Shown: positions 15,298 through 25,084 of the stretch, one piece after another | How the letters are laid out: each line of letters opens with the position of its first letter | Numbering within the stretch: position 1 is the first letter of the stretch | DNA from: Thermoprotei archaeon | GTDB lineage: Archaea > Thermoproteota > Thermoprotei > QMSL01 | Reading direction: 5' to 3' | Assembly (NCBI GenBank): GCA_003650925.1 | Contig: QMSP01000013.1 | Coordinates: 1-45,245, forward strand | DNA: 45,245 nucleotides | Notes under the pieces: generated by a model | What the model saw: only the letters and a program-made list of their open reading frames with translations | Database searches by the model: none | Told to the model about the DNA's origin: nothing | Made by a program: the position numbers and the translations under genes

Positions 15298-16695
15298 CTA
15301 CACCTCCTCTACTTTGCCATCTTCAAGCCTTAATACTTTATCAGCCACGTGCTCGGCCACATCAACATCATGAGTAATGCCTATGACTAAACATCCCTCC
15401 TCGCATAGTCTATTGAGGGCCTCAATTATGGACCTCATGCTCCTAAAATCTTGTCCCGTTGTGGGCTCATCTGCTATGATAACCTTGGGCTTCAAGGCAT
15501 AGGCCATAGTTATCAACAGAAGAGTTCTCTGCCCTCTTGAGAGCTCTCTAGGATTTCTATCCTTTAGCCTTAATAGGCCTAGAGTATCTAAAGCATCATA
15601 GACTCTCTCTCGTACTTCCTCCTCTCTAAGGCCTATAGCCCTCAGCCCTAAGGCAACCTCATCAAATACTGTCTCCTCAACAAATGCCAAGTCAGGGTTC
15701 TGTGGTAGATAAATGATTTCCTTGGTAGGTCTCTCCACACGCTTCGAGTCGATCAATATCTCTCCCCTACAAGGCTTGAGCAGTCCTGCAATACACATCC
15801 CCAGAGTACTTTTACCTGCTCCATTTCTACCTACTAGAAATATTAGCTCTCCCTTCCTTCCCATGAAGCTAACTCCTTTCAGCACGTACCTTTCGTCGTA
15901 CTTAAACCATAGGTCCATCACTTTAAGAATGACATCCCCTGTGGAATGAGATCTTCTCCTATAACTCTCCATTTGCGTTCTTAAGCCAAGCTTCTCAGGA
16001 ACATGTTCCTCTTCAAAGTCCTCAACATCTCCATAAAACACAACCCTACCATCGTTGAGAGCTAGCACTTTATCTGCCAGTCTAGCTACCTCCCAGAGCC
16101 TATGTTCAGCTACGATGAGCCCTTTCTCATCTTTAAGCTTTTTGAGTGTGTCGACTAATCTCTCACGGGCGAAGAAGTCTTGATGAGCAAAAGGTTCATC
16201 AAGCACAATAACCTTAGGCTTAAGTGCTAAAAGCGAGGCTAGAGCAACTCTTTGTTTCTCTCCGTACGATAGATTGAATACATATCGATCTAGAAGATGC
16301 TTAATGCACACCAAGCTTGCTGCATAGCTTACTCTTTCCTCTACTTCGTTGAGTCCAAAGTTAATGAGACTGAACTCGATCTCATCCTTGACTGTTAGAC
16401 AACATAACTGATTCTCTGGATTCTGAAACAGCATGGTAATATTTTGAATCAATCTATGGAATTCCCATTGATCAGTCCTTTTTCCGAGCACGTAGATCTC
16501 GCCTTGAGCTTCTCCTGATAATTTGTGAGGTATTAAGCCACAGAGAGCATAGCATAGGGTAGATTTTCCAGAGCCTGTAGGACCTACTATGAGCAAGAGC
16601 TCGTTTTCACTAAGCTCTAGGCTTACATCCTTAAGAGCCCACTCTTGAGCCCCCTCATACTTGAAGGAGAAATTCTTCACTTTGACTAGGGGCAT
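15298..16695 (-). CDS. ECF transporter ATPase, two fused ABC domains
   Basis: A 465-residue fusion of two nucleotide-binding domains, as in YkoD-like ECF ATPases. The first has Walker A GPTGSGKST near residue 39, signature LSYGEKQRVALAS (about 142-154) and Walker B VIVLDEP. The second has GRNGAGKST near residue 289, signature LSRGQRTLLL (about 383-392) and VIIADEPTTGQD. It powers import with the T component encoded next. The ATG lies about 27 bases from a TATA-like element shared with the divergent gene, so its message may be leaderless. Confidence 0.93.
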   Translation of the reverse strand: MPLVKVKNFSFKYEGAQEWALKDVSLELSENELLLIVGPTGSGKSTLCYALCGLIPHKLSGEAQGEIYVLGKRTDQWEFHRLIQNITMLFQNPENQLCCLTVKDEIEFSLINFGLNEVEERVSYAASLVCIKHLLDRYVFNLSYGEKQRVALASLLALKPKVIVLDEPFAHQDFFARERLVDTLKKLKDEKGLIVAEHRLWEVARLADKVLALNDGRVVFYGDVEDFEEEHVPEKLGLRTQMESYRRRSHSTGDVILKVMDLWFKYDERYVLKGVSFMGRKGELIFLVGRNGAGKSTLGMCIAGLLKPCRGEILIDSKRVERPTKEIIYLPQNPDLAFVEETVFDEVALGLRAIGLREEEVRERVYDALDTLGLLRLKDRNPRELSRGQRTLLLITMAYALKPKVIIADEPTTGQDFRSMRSIIEALNRLCEEGCLVIGITHDVDVAEHVADKVLRLEDGKVEEV

Positions 16696-16719
16696 ATCTA
16701 TGAGTAGGCTTTTTATCCT

Positions 16720-16730
16720 ATATTTATATC
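16720..16730. promoter_or_regulatory. shared divergent TATA region
   Basis: TATTTATATC (plus, 16721-16730) lies about 28 bases before the ATG at 16754. Its reverse (GATATAAATA) lies about 27 bases from the ATPase ATG at 16695. Both spacings fit leaderless transcription, so one AT-rich element may serve both directions. Confidence 0.5.
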
Positions 16731-16753
16731 TTTTCTATGTGAGGCAACTTCAT

Positions 16754-17449
16754 ATGAAAAGGCTAATAGCCTTGGCCATATCGTTAGTGATGCCTACTAT
16801 GCTAATGATAATAACCACTACTTTGTATCATCCTGCAAGGGTATGGCATCTAGCTCTGTTTCTATTATCATCATGCTCCCTCATCTCTGGAATGGTCATA
16901 GCCTATGCTCTGTACAAAGGCATCAAGCTTGACACTGAGGACTATGTTGCAGCTGCAATCTTTGGAAGTCTTTTCTCAACCAGCGTCTGGTGGGGTATGA
17001 GCATTCCTCAGTTCTTATACTACGTTCCTTTCCTATCAATGTTCATAGTGGCTCTCACCTTTTACCTTCCCTCAGCAGCCATATACGGAGCCTTCGTGAG
17101 CATGAGCAGGAAGGCTCTATCATCAACTCTATTCTTCACGATATATATGATAGCCTCCCAGATAGCATTTCCCAATGCCATATGGATACCTTACTATATA
17201 GCATGGGGCTCTACACTGGATCTGTGTTTCCTACTCATGGATGAGAAGTCGAGGAGGATGGAATTCATGGGCTTCTTATTTGGATACATAGGCACTTCTC
17301 TCGCAAGATCCTTCATGGTGGTTGGATGGGGAGATTGGAAGCCTCTATTCGAAGCCATCCCCACGTGTATAGTTAATGGCCTATTCTCATACCTTGGCTT
17401 CACTTTTGGATATGAAGTGGGGCTGAGGGCTAGCAAGCTCAGACTATGA
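16754..17449 (+). CDS. probable ECF transporter substrate-binding (S) component
   Basis: A 231-residue membrane protein with about six helices, divergently transcribed from the ATPase and T component. Size and topology fit an S component, which binds the vitamin. I cannot name the substrate from motifs. The start chosen is ATG 16754 (MKRLIALAI), not the farther upstream ATG at 16661 that would overlap the ATPase gene, because a TATA element fits a leaderless start here. The next gene encodes a DUF4430 protein, which fits a cobalamin-like or other cofactor system, but this is inference. Confidence 0.65.
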   Translation: MKRLIALAISLVMPTMLMIITTTLYHPARVWHLALFLLSSCSLISGMVIAYALYKGIKLDTEDYVAAAIFGSLFSTSVWWGMSIPQFLYYVPFLSMFIVALTFYLPSAAIYGAFVSMSRKALSSTLFFTIYMIASQIAFPNAIWIPYYIAWGSTLDLCFLLMDEKSRRMEFMGFLFGYIGTSLARSFMVVGWGDWKPLFEAIPTCIVNGLFSYLGFTFGYEVGLRASKLRL

Positions 17450-17496
17450 CGCAAGATTAATATATAGGAACTTTTGCCTACTCTCTAGATGAGAGC

Positions 17497-18093
17497 ATGC
17501 AGCCTCGCTCAAGATACTTGTTGGCAGCGCTTGGAGTGCTACTAGCGTGGAGCATAGCATCCTCATCATTAGCGCTATACTACTATCAGAAGTCTGCTAT
17601 CCTTGAGCAGAGGCTGAGCGAAGTAAGTAACAAGTTCTCGGAGCTACTTGAGGAGTACAACACAATAGTTGCACGTCTCAGAAGGGCGAATGCAACCCTT
17701 GAGGAATATGAGAGAGTGAAGAGAGTTTTGCTAAGAGTAGATATTCTCATAAACTACGGCAATGGAACCAAAGTATGGTATAACGATACTCTTCTATTGG
17801 CTGGCTCAACAGCCTTTGAAGCTCTGCTGAGGATTGCATCAGTCAACTACACTTTGGGTGCCTATGGGGTTTTCGTTAGAGGGATAAATGGGGTAGTAGT
17901 GAATAAGACTCATGGCTGGATATTCGCTGTATATGGAAGAAGTGAGCCAGAGTGGGGTATGTCGACTAGGGTTGATAACTGGGTCTACCCTGGCGTTGCA
18001 GCTGATAGAGTGGTGCTGGAGGATGGAGATGTTATAGCATGGTACTACTATCCCTGGGCTAAGCTTGGATGGCCTCCACCACCCCCGGCCTAG
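17497..18093 (+). CDS. anchored DUF4430 (transcobalamin-like C-terminal) domain protein
   Basis: A 198-residue protein with an N-terminal membrane helix or signal anchor (about 8-28), a coiled-coil stalk (about 32-75) and an extracellular domain (about 78-190) resembling DUF4430. Its strands run VLLRVDILINYGN, FEALLRIAS, GVFVRGINGVV, HGWIFAVYG and GDVIAWYYYPW, ending in a PPPPP tail. DUF4430 is found in transcobalamin-like ligand-binding modules and often beside transporters. Here it follows the probable S component, so it could hand a cofactor to the importer. The last 35 bases overlap the convergent amidohydrolase gene. Confidence 0.7.
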   Translation: MQPRSRYLLAALGVLLAWSIASSSLALYYYQKSAILEQRLSEVSNKFSELLEEYNTIVARLRRANATLEEYERVKRVLLRVDILINYGNGTKVWYNDTLLLAGSTAFEALLRIASVNYTLGAYGVFVRGINGVVVNKTHGWIFAVYGRSEPEWGMSTRVDNWVYPGVAADRVVLEDGDVIAWYYYPWAKLGWPPPPPA

Positions 18094-19642
18094 CTTCATA
18101 GACTTTATTTCCATTGACAAAGGTGGCCAAAACCTTGACCTTGGAAGTATTCAAGGGATTTTTGTCCACAACTACGAAGTCTGCATATCCTCCCTCCCTA
18201 AGAACGCCAGCTCTCCTCTCCTCACTGCACGCATATGATGAACCAGTCGTGTAACATCTTAGCGCCTCTTCTAGGCTTAATCTTTCATGAGCTGTCAGTT
18301 TACCTAGTTCTATGCCTATGTCCATTCCTCTTGTCACGGCTGCCTCTATGGAGACCCATGGATTCACAGGCTCAACAGGAGCATCGCTTGAGAAGGCAAC
18401 AACACAGTGCCTCATTAAGGTCTTGAAGGGATAGGCTAGTCTAGCTCTTCTCTGGCCCAATCTCCTGACTATCCACCAATCCGATATTATGAAATGAGGC
18501 TGAACTACAACCACAGGCTTAACTGTTCTCAATAGCTCTACAACGTCCTCATTCAGGACAGACGCATGCTCAATCCTATGCCTTAACCTTGTCACCTCCT
18601 CCTTCCTATCCTCAAAGACCTCTAGCACCATTTCTACAGCTCCATCTCCTATGGCATGTATTGCTACCTGCATGTTTGTATCAAGAGCTCTATCCATTAT
18701 CTCTCCGAGCTCCTCCTTAGATATGAGCAATTCTCCCCTGGTGCTAGGTTCATCATGATAGGGCTCACTTAAGTAAGCAGTTCGTGCACCAAGTGAGCCA
18801 TCAGCTATAACCTTGATACCACATACTTTGAACATATCATCATTCATAGCTCTAAGCCTTTCTATGTTCTCAATAGTCTTGAATACATCATAGCTAAGGT
18901 AAGCTCGAACCCTGATCGGCAATTCTCCTCTTGACCTAAGGGTAACGATAGCCTTTAACTCCTCGAGGGTGCATGACATGGCATGAACCATTGTTATGCC
19001 GTGCTTGGCTGCTTCAATGCAAGCTCTTCTTATCGCACTTAGATAGTATTCTTCATCTCCCCTTATGGCTTCATGCACTAGGCTAAGCCCCTTCTCTTTT
19101 ACAATGCCATTTAGATTCCCTTTCTCATCCCTCTCAAAGTACTCCTTATATGGTCCTTCAAGTATACGTCTCAGGCCTATGAGCTCTAAGGCCTTAGTAT
19201 TAAGTACTGCCAGATGCCCGCATATCCTGAATGCTATAACAGGCTTATCCTTCATAGCTTCATCAAGGTCATGCCTTGTAGGGAATCGTCTCTCAGCGAA
19301 TAGCTCTTGATCCCACCCTCTACATAAAATAAGCTCCTTGTCTTGGCTCTCTTGTCTTATTCGAGCTTTCATCTCCTCAATGGACCTTACTCCTCGAAGA
19401 TTTATCCAGTCAAGAGAAAATCCAAGACCTGCTAGGTGAAGATGAGCATCTATCAGGCCAGGGAGTACGTAGTAGCCTCTAAGATCGATAACCTTCGTGT
19501 CTTTATCCCTGTAGGCCAAAGCCTCATCACTACTACCCAAGAATACTACTCTACCATCATCGGACACCAAGGCCTCGACCACTCCCCTCTCATCCATTGT
19601 CATTATTCTCCCATTTATCAATATTAGCTTCAGCTTGTGCAC
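18059..19642 (-). CDS. amidohydrolase of the YtcJ type
   Basis: A 527-residue metal-dependent hydrolase. The DAHLHLAG motif (about 64-71) supplies two metal histidines, a GHLAVLN segment follows (about 142-148), and later His residues in the VAIHAIGDGAVEMV region (about 323-336) and HRIEHAS, plus VAFSSDAPVEP near residue 420 (final Asp), complete the site. The family includes N-substituted formamide deformylases and related enzymes of unknown substrate. The start is GTG at 19642. It is convergent with the DUF4430 gene and divergent from an aminotransferase; no pathway link is evident. Confidence 0.85.
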   Translation of the reverse strand: MHKLKLILINGRIMTMDERGVVEALVSDDGRVVFLGSSDEALAYRDKDTKVIDLRGYYVLPGLIDAHLHLAGLGFSLDWINLRGVRSIEEMKARIRQESQDKELILCRGWDQELFAERRFPTRHDLDEAMKDKPVIAFRICGHLAVLNTKALELIGLRRILEGPYKEYFERDEKGNLNGIVKEKGLSLVHEAIRGDEEYYLSAIRRACIEAAKHGITMVHAMSCTLEELKAIVTLRSRGELPIRVRAYLSYDVFKTIENIERLRAMNDDMFKVCGIKVIADGSLGARTAYLSEPYHDEPSTRGELLISKEELGEIMDRALDTNMQVAIHAIGDGAVEMVLEVFEDRKEEVTRLRHRIEHASVLNEDVVELLRTVKPVVVVQPHFIISDWWIVRRLGQRRARLAYPFKTLMRHCVVAFSSDAPVEPVNPWVSIEAAVTRGMDIGIELGKLTAHERLSLEEALRCYTTGSSYACSEERRAGVLREGGYADFVVVDKNPLNTSKVKVLATFVNGNKVYEARPGVVEAIQA

Positions 19643-19712
19643 CTCCGTCGTGATCTTGTGAAGTCAGAGTTAGGATTAAAAGCATAAGCCCTAATCTTGA
19701 TCAGGGATCTCT

Positions 19713-20873
19713 TTGACTAAAGTATCAAGAACCTTGACTGAGATAAAACCCTCTCTAATAAGAAGGTTTCTTGATGTAGCTAGGAGAAGGCCAGGAACCA
19801 TAGATCTTACCATAGGAGATCCTTCTCATAAGACGCCGTCTCACGTAATAGAAGCCTATGTGAGAGCTTTGAGGGAAGGCAAGGTGAAGTATTCCACCTC
19901 AAGAGGAATCTATGAATTACGAGAGGCAATAGCTGATAAGTATCGAAGAGAATATGGCCTTGACTATAGTCCTGATGAGGTAGTTGTGACTGTTGGAGCA
20001 AGCGAGGCCATATTTTCAACCATTAGGGCACTAATAGACCCGGGAGATGAGGTACTGATTCCGGATCCTGGCTTCGTCCAATATGAGCCTGCCGTGAGAA
20101 TATGTCATGGAAAGCCCATCCACCATCCTCTCCTGGAGGAAAAGGATTATCTTCCAGATGTAGAAGCCATGAAGGAACTCATAAGCAAAAGAACTCGTGT
20201 CATAGTGATGAACACCCCTTGCAATCCCACAGGCTCAGTCTTCACTAGAGATATCCTCAAGGCTATAATTGACCTAGCTGAAGATCATGACCTGATCGTA
20301 GTCTCCGATGAAGTGTATGAGAAGTTTACATATGATGGTGTGACTCATGAATGCATAGCCACTTATAGTCCCGAGAGGGTAATTGTGATAAACAGCTTCT
20401 CCAAAACTTACTCCATGACAGGATTGAGAGTTGGCTACCTCTTGGGACCTAGAGAGCTGGTGGAGCACATATTTCTCATCCACTTCTACAATGTAACTCA
20501 GACCAGCACCCCTGCACAATACGCTGCTCTAGCTGCTCTAAGAGGTCCTCATGACTTCCTCAAAGAGGCTGTAGAGCTCTATGATAGGAACAGAAAAGCT
20601 ATCTTAAGGGCCTTAGACAGACTGCGAATACCTTATGTACGTCCCAAAGGAGCCTATTATGTATTTCCAAGAATCGATATGTTTGGCATGAGCTCCATGG
20701 AGTTCGCTAAGTGGCTTGTAGAGCATGCTGGTGTAGCTGTAGTCCCAGGTGTAGCCTTTGGAGATAAAGGTAAGGCACACGTTAGGATAAGCTTCTCCCA
20801 AAGAACTGATCTTGTAGAGGAGGCTGCTGAAAGGCTTATAAAAGCTCTAGAAGGATTCTCCAAGAATAGATAG
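19713..20873 (+). CDS. PLP-dependent class I/II aminotransferase
   Basis: A 386-residue fold-type I aminotransferase of the AspC family. The PLP-lysine lies in NSFSKTYSMTGLRVG as K231. The conserved VTVGASEAI (about 92-100), NTPCNPTGSVF (about 167-177), Asp of VVSDEVYE (about 196-203) and the Arg in HVRISFS near the C-terminus are all present. It transfers an amino group between an amino acid and a 2-oxo acid; specificity is not readable. The frame starts at TTG 19713, with AGGGATCT a few bases upstream; no ATG lies close. It is followed by a T-rich terminator. Confidence 0.9.
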   Translation: MTKVSRTLTEIKPSLIRRFLDVARRRPGTIDLTIGDPSHKTPSHVIEAYVRALREGKVKYSTSRGIYELREAIADKYRREYGLDYSPDEVVVTVGASEAIFSTIRALIDPGDEVLIPDPGFVQYEPAVRICHGKPIHHPLLEEKDYLPDVEAMKELISKRTRVIVMNTPCNPTGSVFTRDILKAIIDLAEDHDLIVVSDEVYEKFTYDGVTHECIATYSPERVIVINSFSKTYSMTGLRVGYLLGPRELVEHIFLIHFYNVTQTSTPAQYAALAALRGPHDFLKEAVELYDRNRKAILRALDRLRIPYVRPKGAYYVFPRIDMFGMSSMEFAKWLVEHAGVAVVPGVAFGDKGKAHVRISFSQRTDLVEEAAERLIKALEGFSKNR

Positions 20874-20918
20874 AAAATAAATAAATATTTATGTTATGAT
20901 TTTTATTTTTTGATTTTC
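20874..20918. terminator. bidirectional T-rich terminator
   Basis: T-tracts on the plus strand (about 20900-20916, TTTTTATTTTTTG) end the aminotransferase message. The A-rich 20874-20892 gives the T-tract on the minus strand for the large membrane protein downstream. No hairpin is needed for archaeal termination. Confidence 0.55.
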
Positions 20919-20926
20919 ACCTTATG

Positions 20927-23023
20927 CTATGGCACATAAACAGCTACAGCCTTTGGTATGACTGCCACTATGTACTCTCTTATCGCCATGACTATGAAGA
21001 GTACACCGAAGCCTACGCAGAAGCCTACTACGAAGGGTAGCCATCTCCTCTCCAGTGCCTCAACTCCGCCCACTCTGGTGATTACGAGCTTCAGTATTAG
21101 AGCAGCAAGAGAGTTGAACCACATGTACTCTGCTAGCCACATTCCTATACAGAGACCTACTGGGTTAATCAGGAACCATGCCCATCTTATCCTCGCTAGG
21201 TAGAACAGGAAGGTCAATATTATGCCGCCTATGGTGTAGGCTACATGGTGCTCAAATCCGTAGGCCTCTGGGAAGAACTCAGATGACTGTAGGTTTGAGC
21301 CCTGTGCAGCCCATACTACGCCATCAGCCTCCCAGTTGTCTCCAGTGAAGGAGGCCAGACCACCGAAGTGGTGCTGGAACCATAGGTCGATGGGTAAGGC
21401 TATTATGATGCTTATTATGCTCACGATCACAAGCCACTTGAAGAGGTCGCCAGCTCTGGTCCTGTTTATGTCGGCTACCTTATAGCCTATCTCGGCCATG
21501 AACATGGCGTTGCTCTGGAATCTTGGAGTCCAGAAGGTTGCAGTAGCGTTCTGGAACATGGTGACTACTGCTCCAGCCTCAGTGTTTGGTGGACCCCATG
21601 GCCATAGGCCAGCAGCAGCGCCTGGATAGTACAGGAATGGGAAGCACAGCTGAGTACCTATTGGGTGGTGATACCATGCTTCAGCGACGATCCTAGTTGA
21701 GCCGAAGATCCATATGGTCCAGAAGATGAAGAATATTATGAACTCCCACACTGGAGCTCCTGCGGCAGCCCAGAGCACCCACCATATTATAGTGAAGATT
21801 ATCAACAGTATTACAACGCTCCTCATGGACTGACCTTGATCCTCAAAGTCAGGACCAGTTAGAGTTGCGAAAGCCTTCTTTATGTAGGACCAGGCATTGA
21901 CAAAGGTCCAGATGCCTATACCAGCCATTATGCCTACAGCACCAAACCAAGCATAGTGGAATGGTGGTCTCCATCCAATTCCCCATGAAGTCCAGGCACT
22001 TATGCCTGGCTCGAATGGTATCAAGCCCATCTTTATGACGGCTATGTTATATATGACCTGGAAGGCTATCCAGCTGACAACTCCTGATACGAGGATATCC
22101 ATGGGCACTAGAGTCCATAGCATTATCTGGCTGACGTGAAGGACAAAGGATACGTCAAGGCCTGGTAGAGCAGGCTCGGTATAAGGCGTTAAGTCTATAG
22201 GTATCTCGCCCCACCATTCACCCCATGGAACGAATGGGAATATCTCTGCTGATATTGGTATTATGCTGGCTATGATACCAATTATGAAGCCTATCCAGAA
22301 TATCCTATTCCATGGATCCCTAAGGTTAAATATCCTGCTCTTGTTCGTAGCTGGATCTACCTCAGCAGCTACAGCAGTGAAGTAGGCTATAGGCAGTCCA
22401 GCTACGAAGGGTAGCCTCTCTATCTCAACCAATGGCTTTCTCAGGATAAAGCCCCAACACAGCCCTATGATTACCCAGGCTATCCACCACAATATCCAGT
22501 AAGCTAGTGGGCCAAGCCAGGGACCCCAGTCCATTACCTGACCAGGCCTTAAGCCGTTCCACGCCAAGGCCACTATATCTGTGTCAGGTGGCACCCAGAA
22601 GCTTGGGAAGAGCCCCTTCCATGCAGTGCTAGTATCGTATGAGGCGCTACACATGGCGAAGATGGCAGGTATTAGGCCAGTAGCGGAGCAGGTGCCTTTG
22701 ACTAGACCCTCGTTTGGTGTTCCCTTCTCTAGGAAGCTGATTCCTGTTATCAGCCAGAAGGGCACATAGAGCAGTACGAGCTCCTGCTTGGTTAATCTCA
22801 ACTTAGCGTTCACTCTGCCTAGGAACTCACTCACAAGCACTATCCAGAAGAAGGAGATGAAGCCGCCGCTGAAGGTATAGGGCTTTCCTGATAGGTTCCA
22901 TAGGAACTGGGTAGCCAAGTAGTAGATGGGTATCACTATTATCGATATTATAATTACACGCTTCGTCAGCCCTGACTTGTACTCTTCAGGCTTACCTACT
23001 TCCGCAAGAGCAGGTACTGACAT
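20927..23023 (-). CDS. large polytopic membrane transporter (OPT-like, DUF6785/DUF6784-type)
   Basis: A 698-residue integral membrane protein with about 15 or more helices and very high Trp, Gly and Pro content. An LTKQELVLLY segment (about 77-86) near the N-terminus is shared with the adjacent gene (LTKQELFIIY), so the two are paralogues. Overall the pattern resembles OPT-like families DUF6785/DUF6784 of oligopeptide or metal-chelate transporter type; this assignment is from memory and is moderate. A GAGGTCAC ribosome site precedes the ATG. It lies 81 bases downstream of its paralogue and divergent from an M28/FtsX fusion, suggesting a shared role in uptake of peptides or other surface products. 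Confidence 0.65.
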   Translation of the reverse strand: MSVPALAEVGKPEEYKSGLTKRVIIISIIVIPIYYLATQFLWNLSGKPYTFSGGFISFFWIVLVSEFLGRVNAKLRLTKQELVLLYVPFWLITGISFLEKGTPNEGLVKGTCSATGLIPAIFAMCSASYDTSTAWKGLFPSFWVPPDTDIVALAWNGLRPGQVMDWGPWLGPLAYWILWWIAWVIIGLCWGFILRKPLVEIERLPFVAGLPIAYFTAVAAEVDPATNKSRIFNLRDPWNRIFWIGFIIGIIASIIPISAEIFPFVPWGEWWGEIPIDLTPYTEPALPGLDVSFVLHVSQIMLWTLVPMDILVSGVVSWIAFQVIYNIAVIKMGLIPFEPGISAWTSWGIGWRPPFHYAWFGAVGIMAGIGIWTFVNAWSYIKKAFATLTGPDFEDQGQSMRSVVILLIIFTIIWWVLWAAAGAPVWEFIIFFIFWTIWIFGSTRIVAEAWYHHPIGTQLCFPFLYYPGAAAGLWPWGPPNTEAGAVVTMFQNATATFWTPRFQSNAMFMAEIGYKVADINRTRAGDLFKWLVIVSIISIIIALPIDLWFQHHFGGLASFTGDNWEADGVVWAAQGSNLQSSEFFPEAYGFEHHVAYTIGGIILTFLFYLARIRWAWFLINPVGLCIGMWLAEYMWFNSLAALILKLVITRVGGVEALERRWLPFVVGFCVGFGVLFIVMAIREYIVAVIPKAVAVYVP

Positions 23024-23104
23024 AGAGTGACCTCAATAGGTATATAGTATGTCAAACTGTTTTAAGCGTTTATAGAGGATTATACAAAAATCCGGGGAAA
23101 TATT

Positions 23105-25027
23105 CTACCAAGGCTTGATCCATGTAGCCTTCGCTATTAGCGAACATGCGATAGCAATTCCTGCAGCAATTCCCTCACCACACATGATGCCTGCAGCAAT
23201 GACCGTCCTATACCTCTCCCACCTCTCCTTACCCATGAGCCTGGGCAGGACATACTTGTTCAGCATGGAGCCTATGAAGACTGGTATCACGCCCGGCGGT
23301 ATTATGGAGGCCCCTGTCACAAGCCCTATTATGCTGAATGGGAAGCCGTAGAGCCTTGCTGCCAGCTCTCCTCCAAAGCCTATGCCCAGCATTGTAAAGA
23401 AGGAGCCCCAGAAGAGCCATGGCTTGACGCCTACCTGCCTAGTCCACCAGACAGCTTGGCTTATGAGCATAGCAGGCCATGTTGCAAGGGCATAGGGGTA
23501 TATGGATGAAGGTATAGGTGCTATTCTCCAGAAGAACTCCATCCACACAAAGCTTAGCACGTTGTACACAATTATGGTGTATACTAGCGCTTTGACTACA
23601 TCCATAGGCTTGGTCTGAGTAAGATAGCCCACCTTTATCATGTACGTCCAGTAGGGAGCTCCTCCTTCTAGAGTTGGTATTCCACCTATGACAGGTTGGA
23701 ATATCCACGCGCCTATTCCCTGATAGCCGCTTAGATAGACTACAGCATACCACTCATTAGGTATGGCTATCGCATATCCAGTAACTCCAATGGATCTTGT
23801 AGCGATTATGCCATTTAAGAAGGAGAGCCCAAAGGCCATAAGGAATGAGATCCATATTGGGAAGTCAGGGACGAAGAGGTGGAAGAATATCACTGAACCC
23901 ACTGTTCCTATGATGTACATCCCCAACAACACTTTTATCGAGGGATATCCTGTTAATTCCTTGAGTCTAGTTGGCATCTTGACGAATGAAGAGAAGGCCT
24001 CGATTATGGTCTTGGAATATATAGCGATGATCGGGACAACAGCGGCGAAGGTGAACGCTATCAGTGGCACGACCCACACTCTTAGGAGTGACCTTGAGTA
24101 GCACTCTCCTATGGTTAGGCCGTAGAAGTACTCTCGAGCCCATTCAGGGAAGGCATCTCTGAAGACAGTTAGAGTCAGGTAGTTGCCAAATACCCATAGA
24201 GCCAAGGAGCCTATGAGCATATAGGTTGCCTCAAGAGCTGGCACGAAGAGACCGCCCACATAGGGAGCCATGTCCGTCATGAAGCCTATTATAGCTCCTG
24301 GCATGAACTTGGCTGTGTATGGTGTTAAATCTACCCATGGAAGTGGTACTATCTGATAGCCAGTAATGCTTGGTATCAGATACAAGATCATGCCCCAAGC
24401 GAAGCCAGGATACAGCGATATTACGAAATATCTCAATCGGTCAGGGTCTCTCTCGCTGAGCGTGGTGATTAGGGCAGCGTCTATGGCTGCAAGAGGGAAC
24501 CTGAGCTTTTCAACCTCTATATACAGATGGGCGAGCATTATAGTCATGCTGAGCTCCACTAAGTAGTAGAATAGACCAGCCTGTATGTTGACTACGATAA
24601 GCGGTATTAGCCAGTCAGGATGTATAAAGGTTCTAAGCTCATATGCTGGAGATCCTGGGGGAGGTGCCCACCATGAAGGTATGAGCTCTGGTATGGGCCT
24701 TCCCCCTAGCCTGAATGAGTATGATATTGGCGAGGTCATGATATATGCCTTAAATACTTGGAATATGTAACATGTTGCTGCAGCGGCTAGTGCACTCATC
24801 TGGTATATTATGAAGAGCTCCTGTTTCGTGAGAGGAGAGCCTGTTACTCTTGAGAGCTCACTGAATAGAATGGCCATGATCACTGCTATAGCTGGTATGG
24901 ACATTACTCCTGCTGCCAGCTGTATATAGAGTGAAGTGGGAAGGAAGATCATGGATGTCAGAAGTATCGCCATAGCAGCTCTCCAAGTAAATCCTGGCTT
25001 GAACTCAGAGGCCTCGGATGACCCCAT
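23105..25027 (-). CDS. large polytopic membrane transporter, paralogue of downstream gene
   Basis: A 640-residue protein with about 14 membrane helices. It shares with the downstream 698-residue protein the N-terminal arrangement (cytoplasmic start, first helices, then S-x-L-TKQEL-x-I-Y at about 60-70), a GxxP-rich substrate-like loop and a late Gly-rich helix pair. Like it, it resembles OPT-type families DUF6785/DUF6784. Two paralogues of slightly different length suggest a heterodimer or two substrates. The ATG at 25027 faces the start of the large peptidase-permease fusion across a 57-base gap that carries a TTTAAAG-type TATA element. Confidence 0.65.
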   Translation of the reverse strand: MGSSEASEFKPGFTWRAAMAILLTSMIFLPTSLYIQLAAGVMSIPAIAVIMAILFSELSRVTGSPLTKQELFIIYQMSALAAAATCYIFQVFKAYIMTSPISYSFRLGGRPIPELIPSWWAPPPGSPAYELRTFIHPDWLIPLIVVNIQAGLFYYLVELSMTIMLAHLYIEVEKLRFPLAAIDAALITTLSERDPDRLRYFVISLYPGFAWGMILYLIPSITGYQIVPLPWVDLTPYTAKFMPGAIIGFMTDMAPYVGGLFVPALEATYMLIGSLALWVFGNYLTLTVFRDAFPEWAREYFYGLTIGECYSRSLLRVWVVPLIAFTFAAVVPIIAIYSKTIIEAFSSFVKMPTRLKELTGYPSIKVLLGMYIIGTVGSVIFFHLFVPDFPIWISFLMAFGLSFLNGIIATRSIGVTGYAIAIPNEWYAVVYLSGYQGIGAWIFQPVIGGIPTLEGGAPYWTYMIKVGYLTQTKPMDVVKALVYTIIVYNVLSFVWMEFFWRIAPIPSSIYPYALATWPAMLISQAVWWTRQVGVKPWLFWGSFFTMLGIGFGGELAARLYGFPFSIIGLVTGASIIPPGVIPVFIGSMLNKYVLPRLMGKERWERYRTVIAAGIMCGEGIAAGIAIACSLIAKATWIKPW

Positions 25028-25084
25028 GACTGAACCCTAAAATCTTTAAAGCTCAGAGAGTCTTTTAAATTTTGAGGGTGGCTA

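Noticed and set aside
16661-16753. Upstream start of the S-component gene
   Set aside because: It would overlap the divergent ATPase gene and precede the TATA box; ATG 16754 fits a leaderless message.
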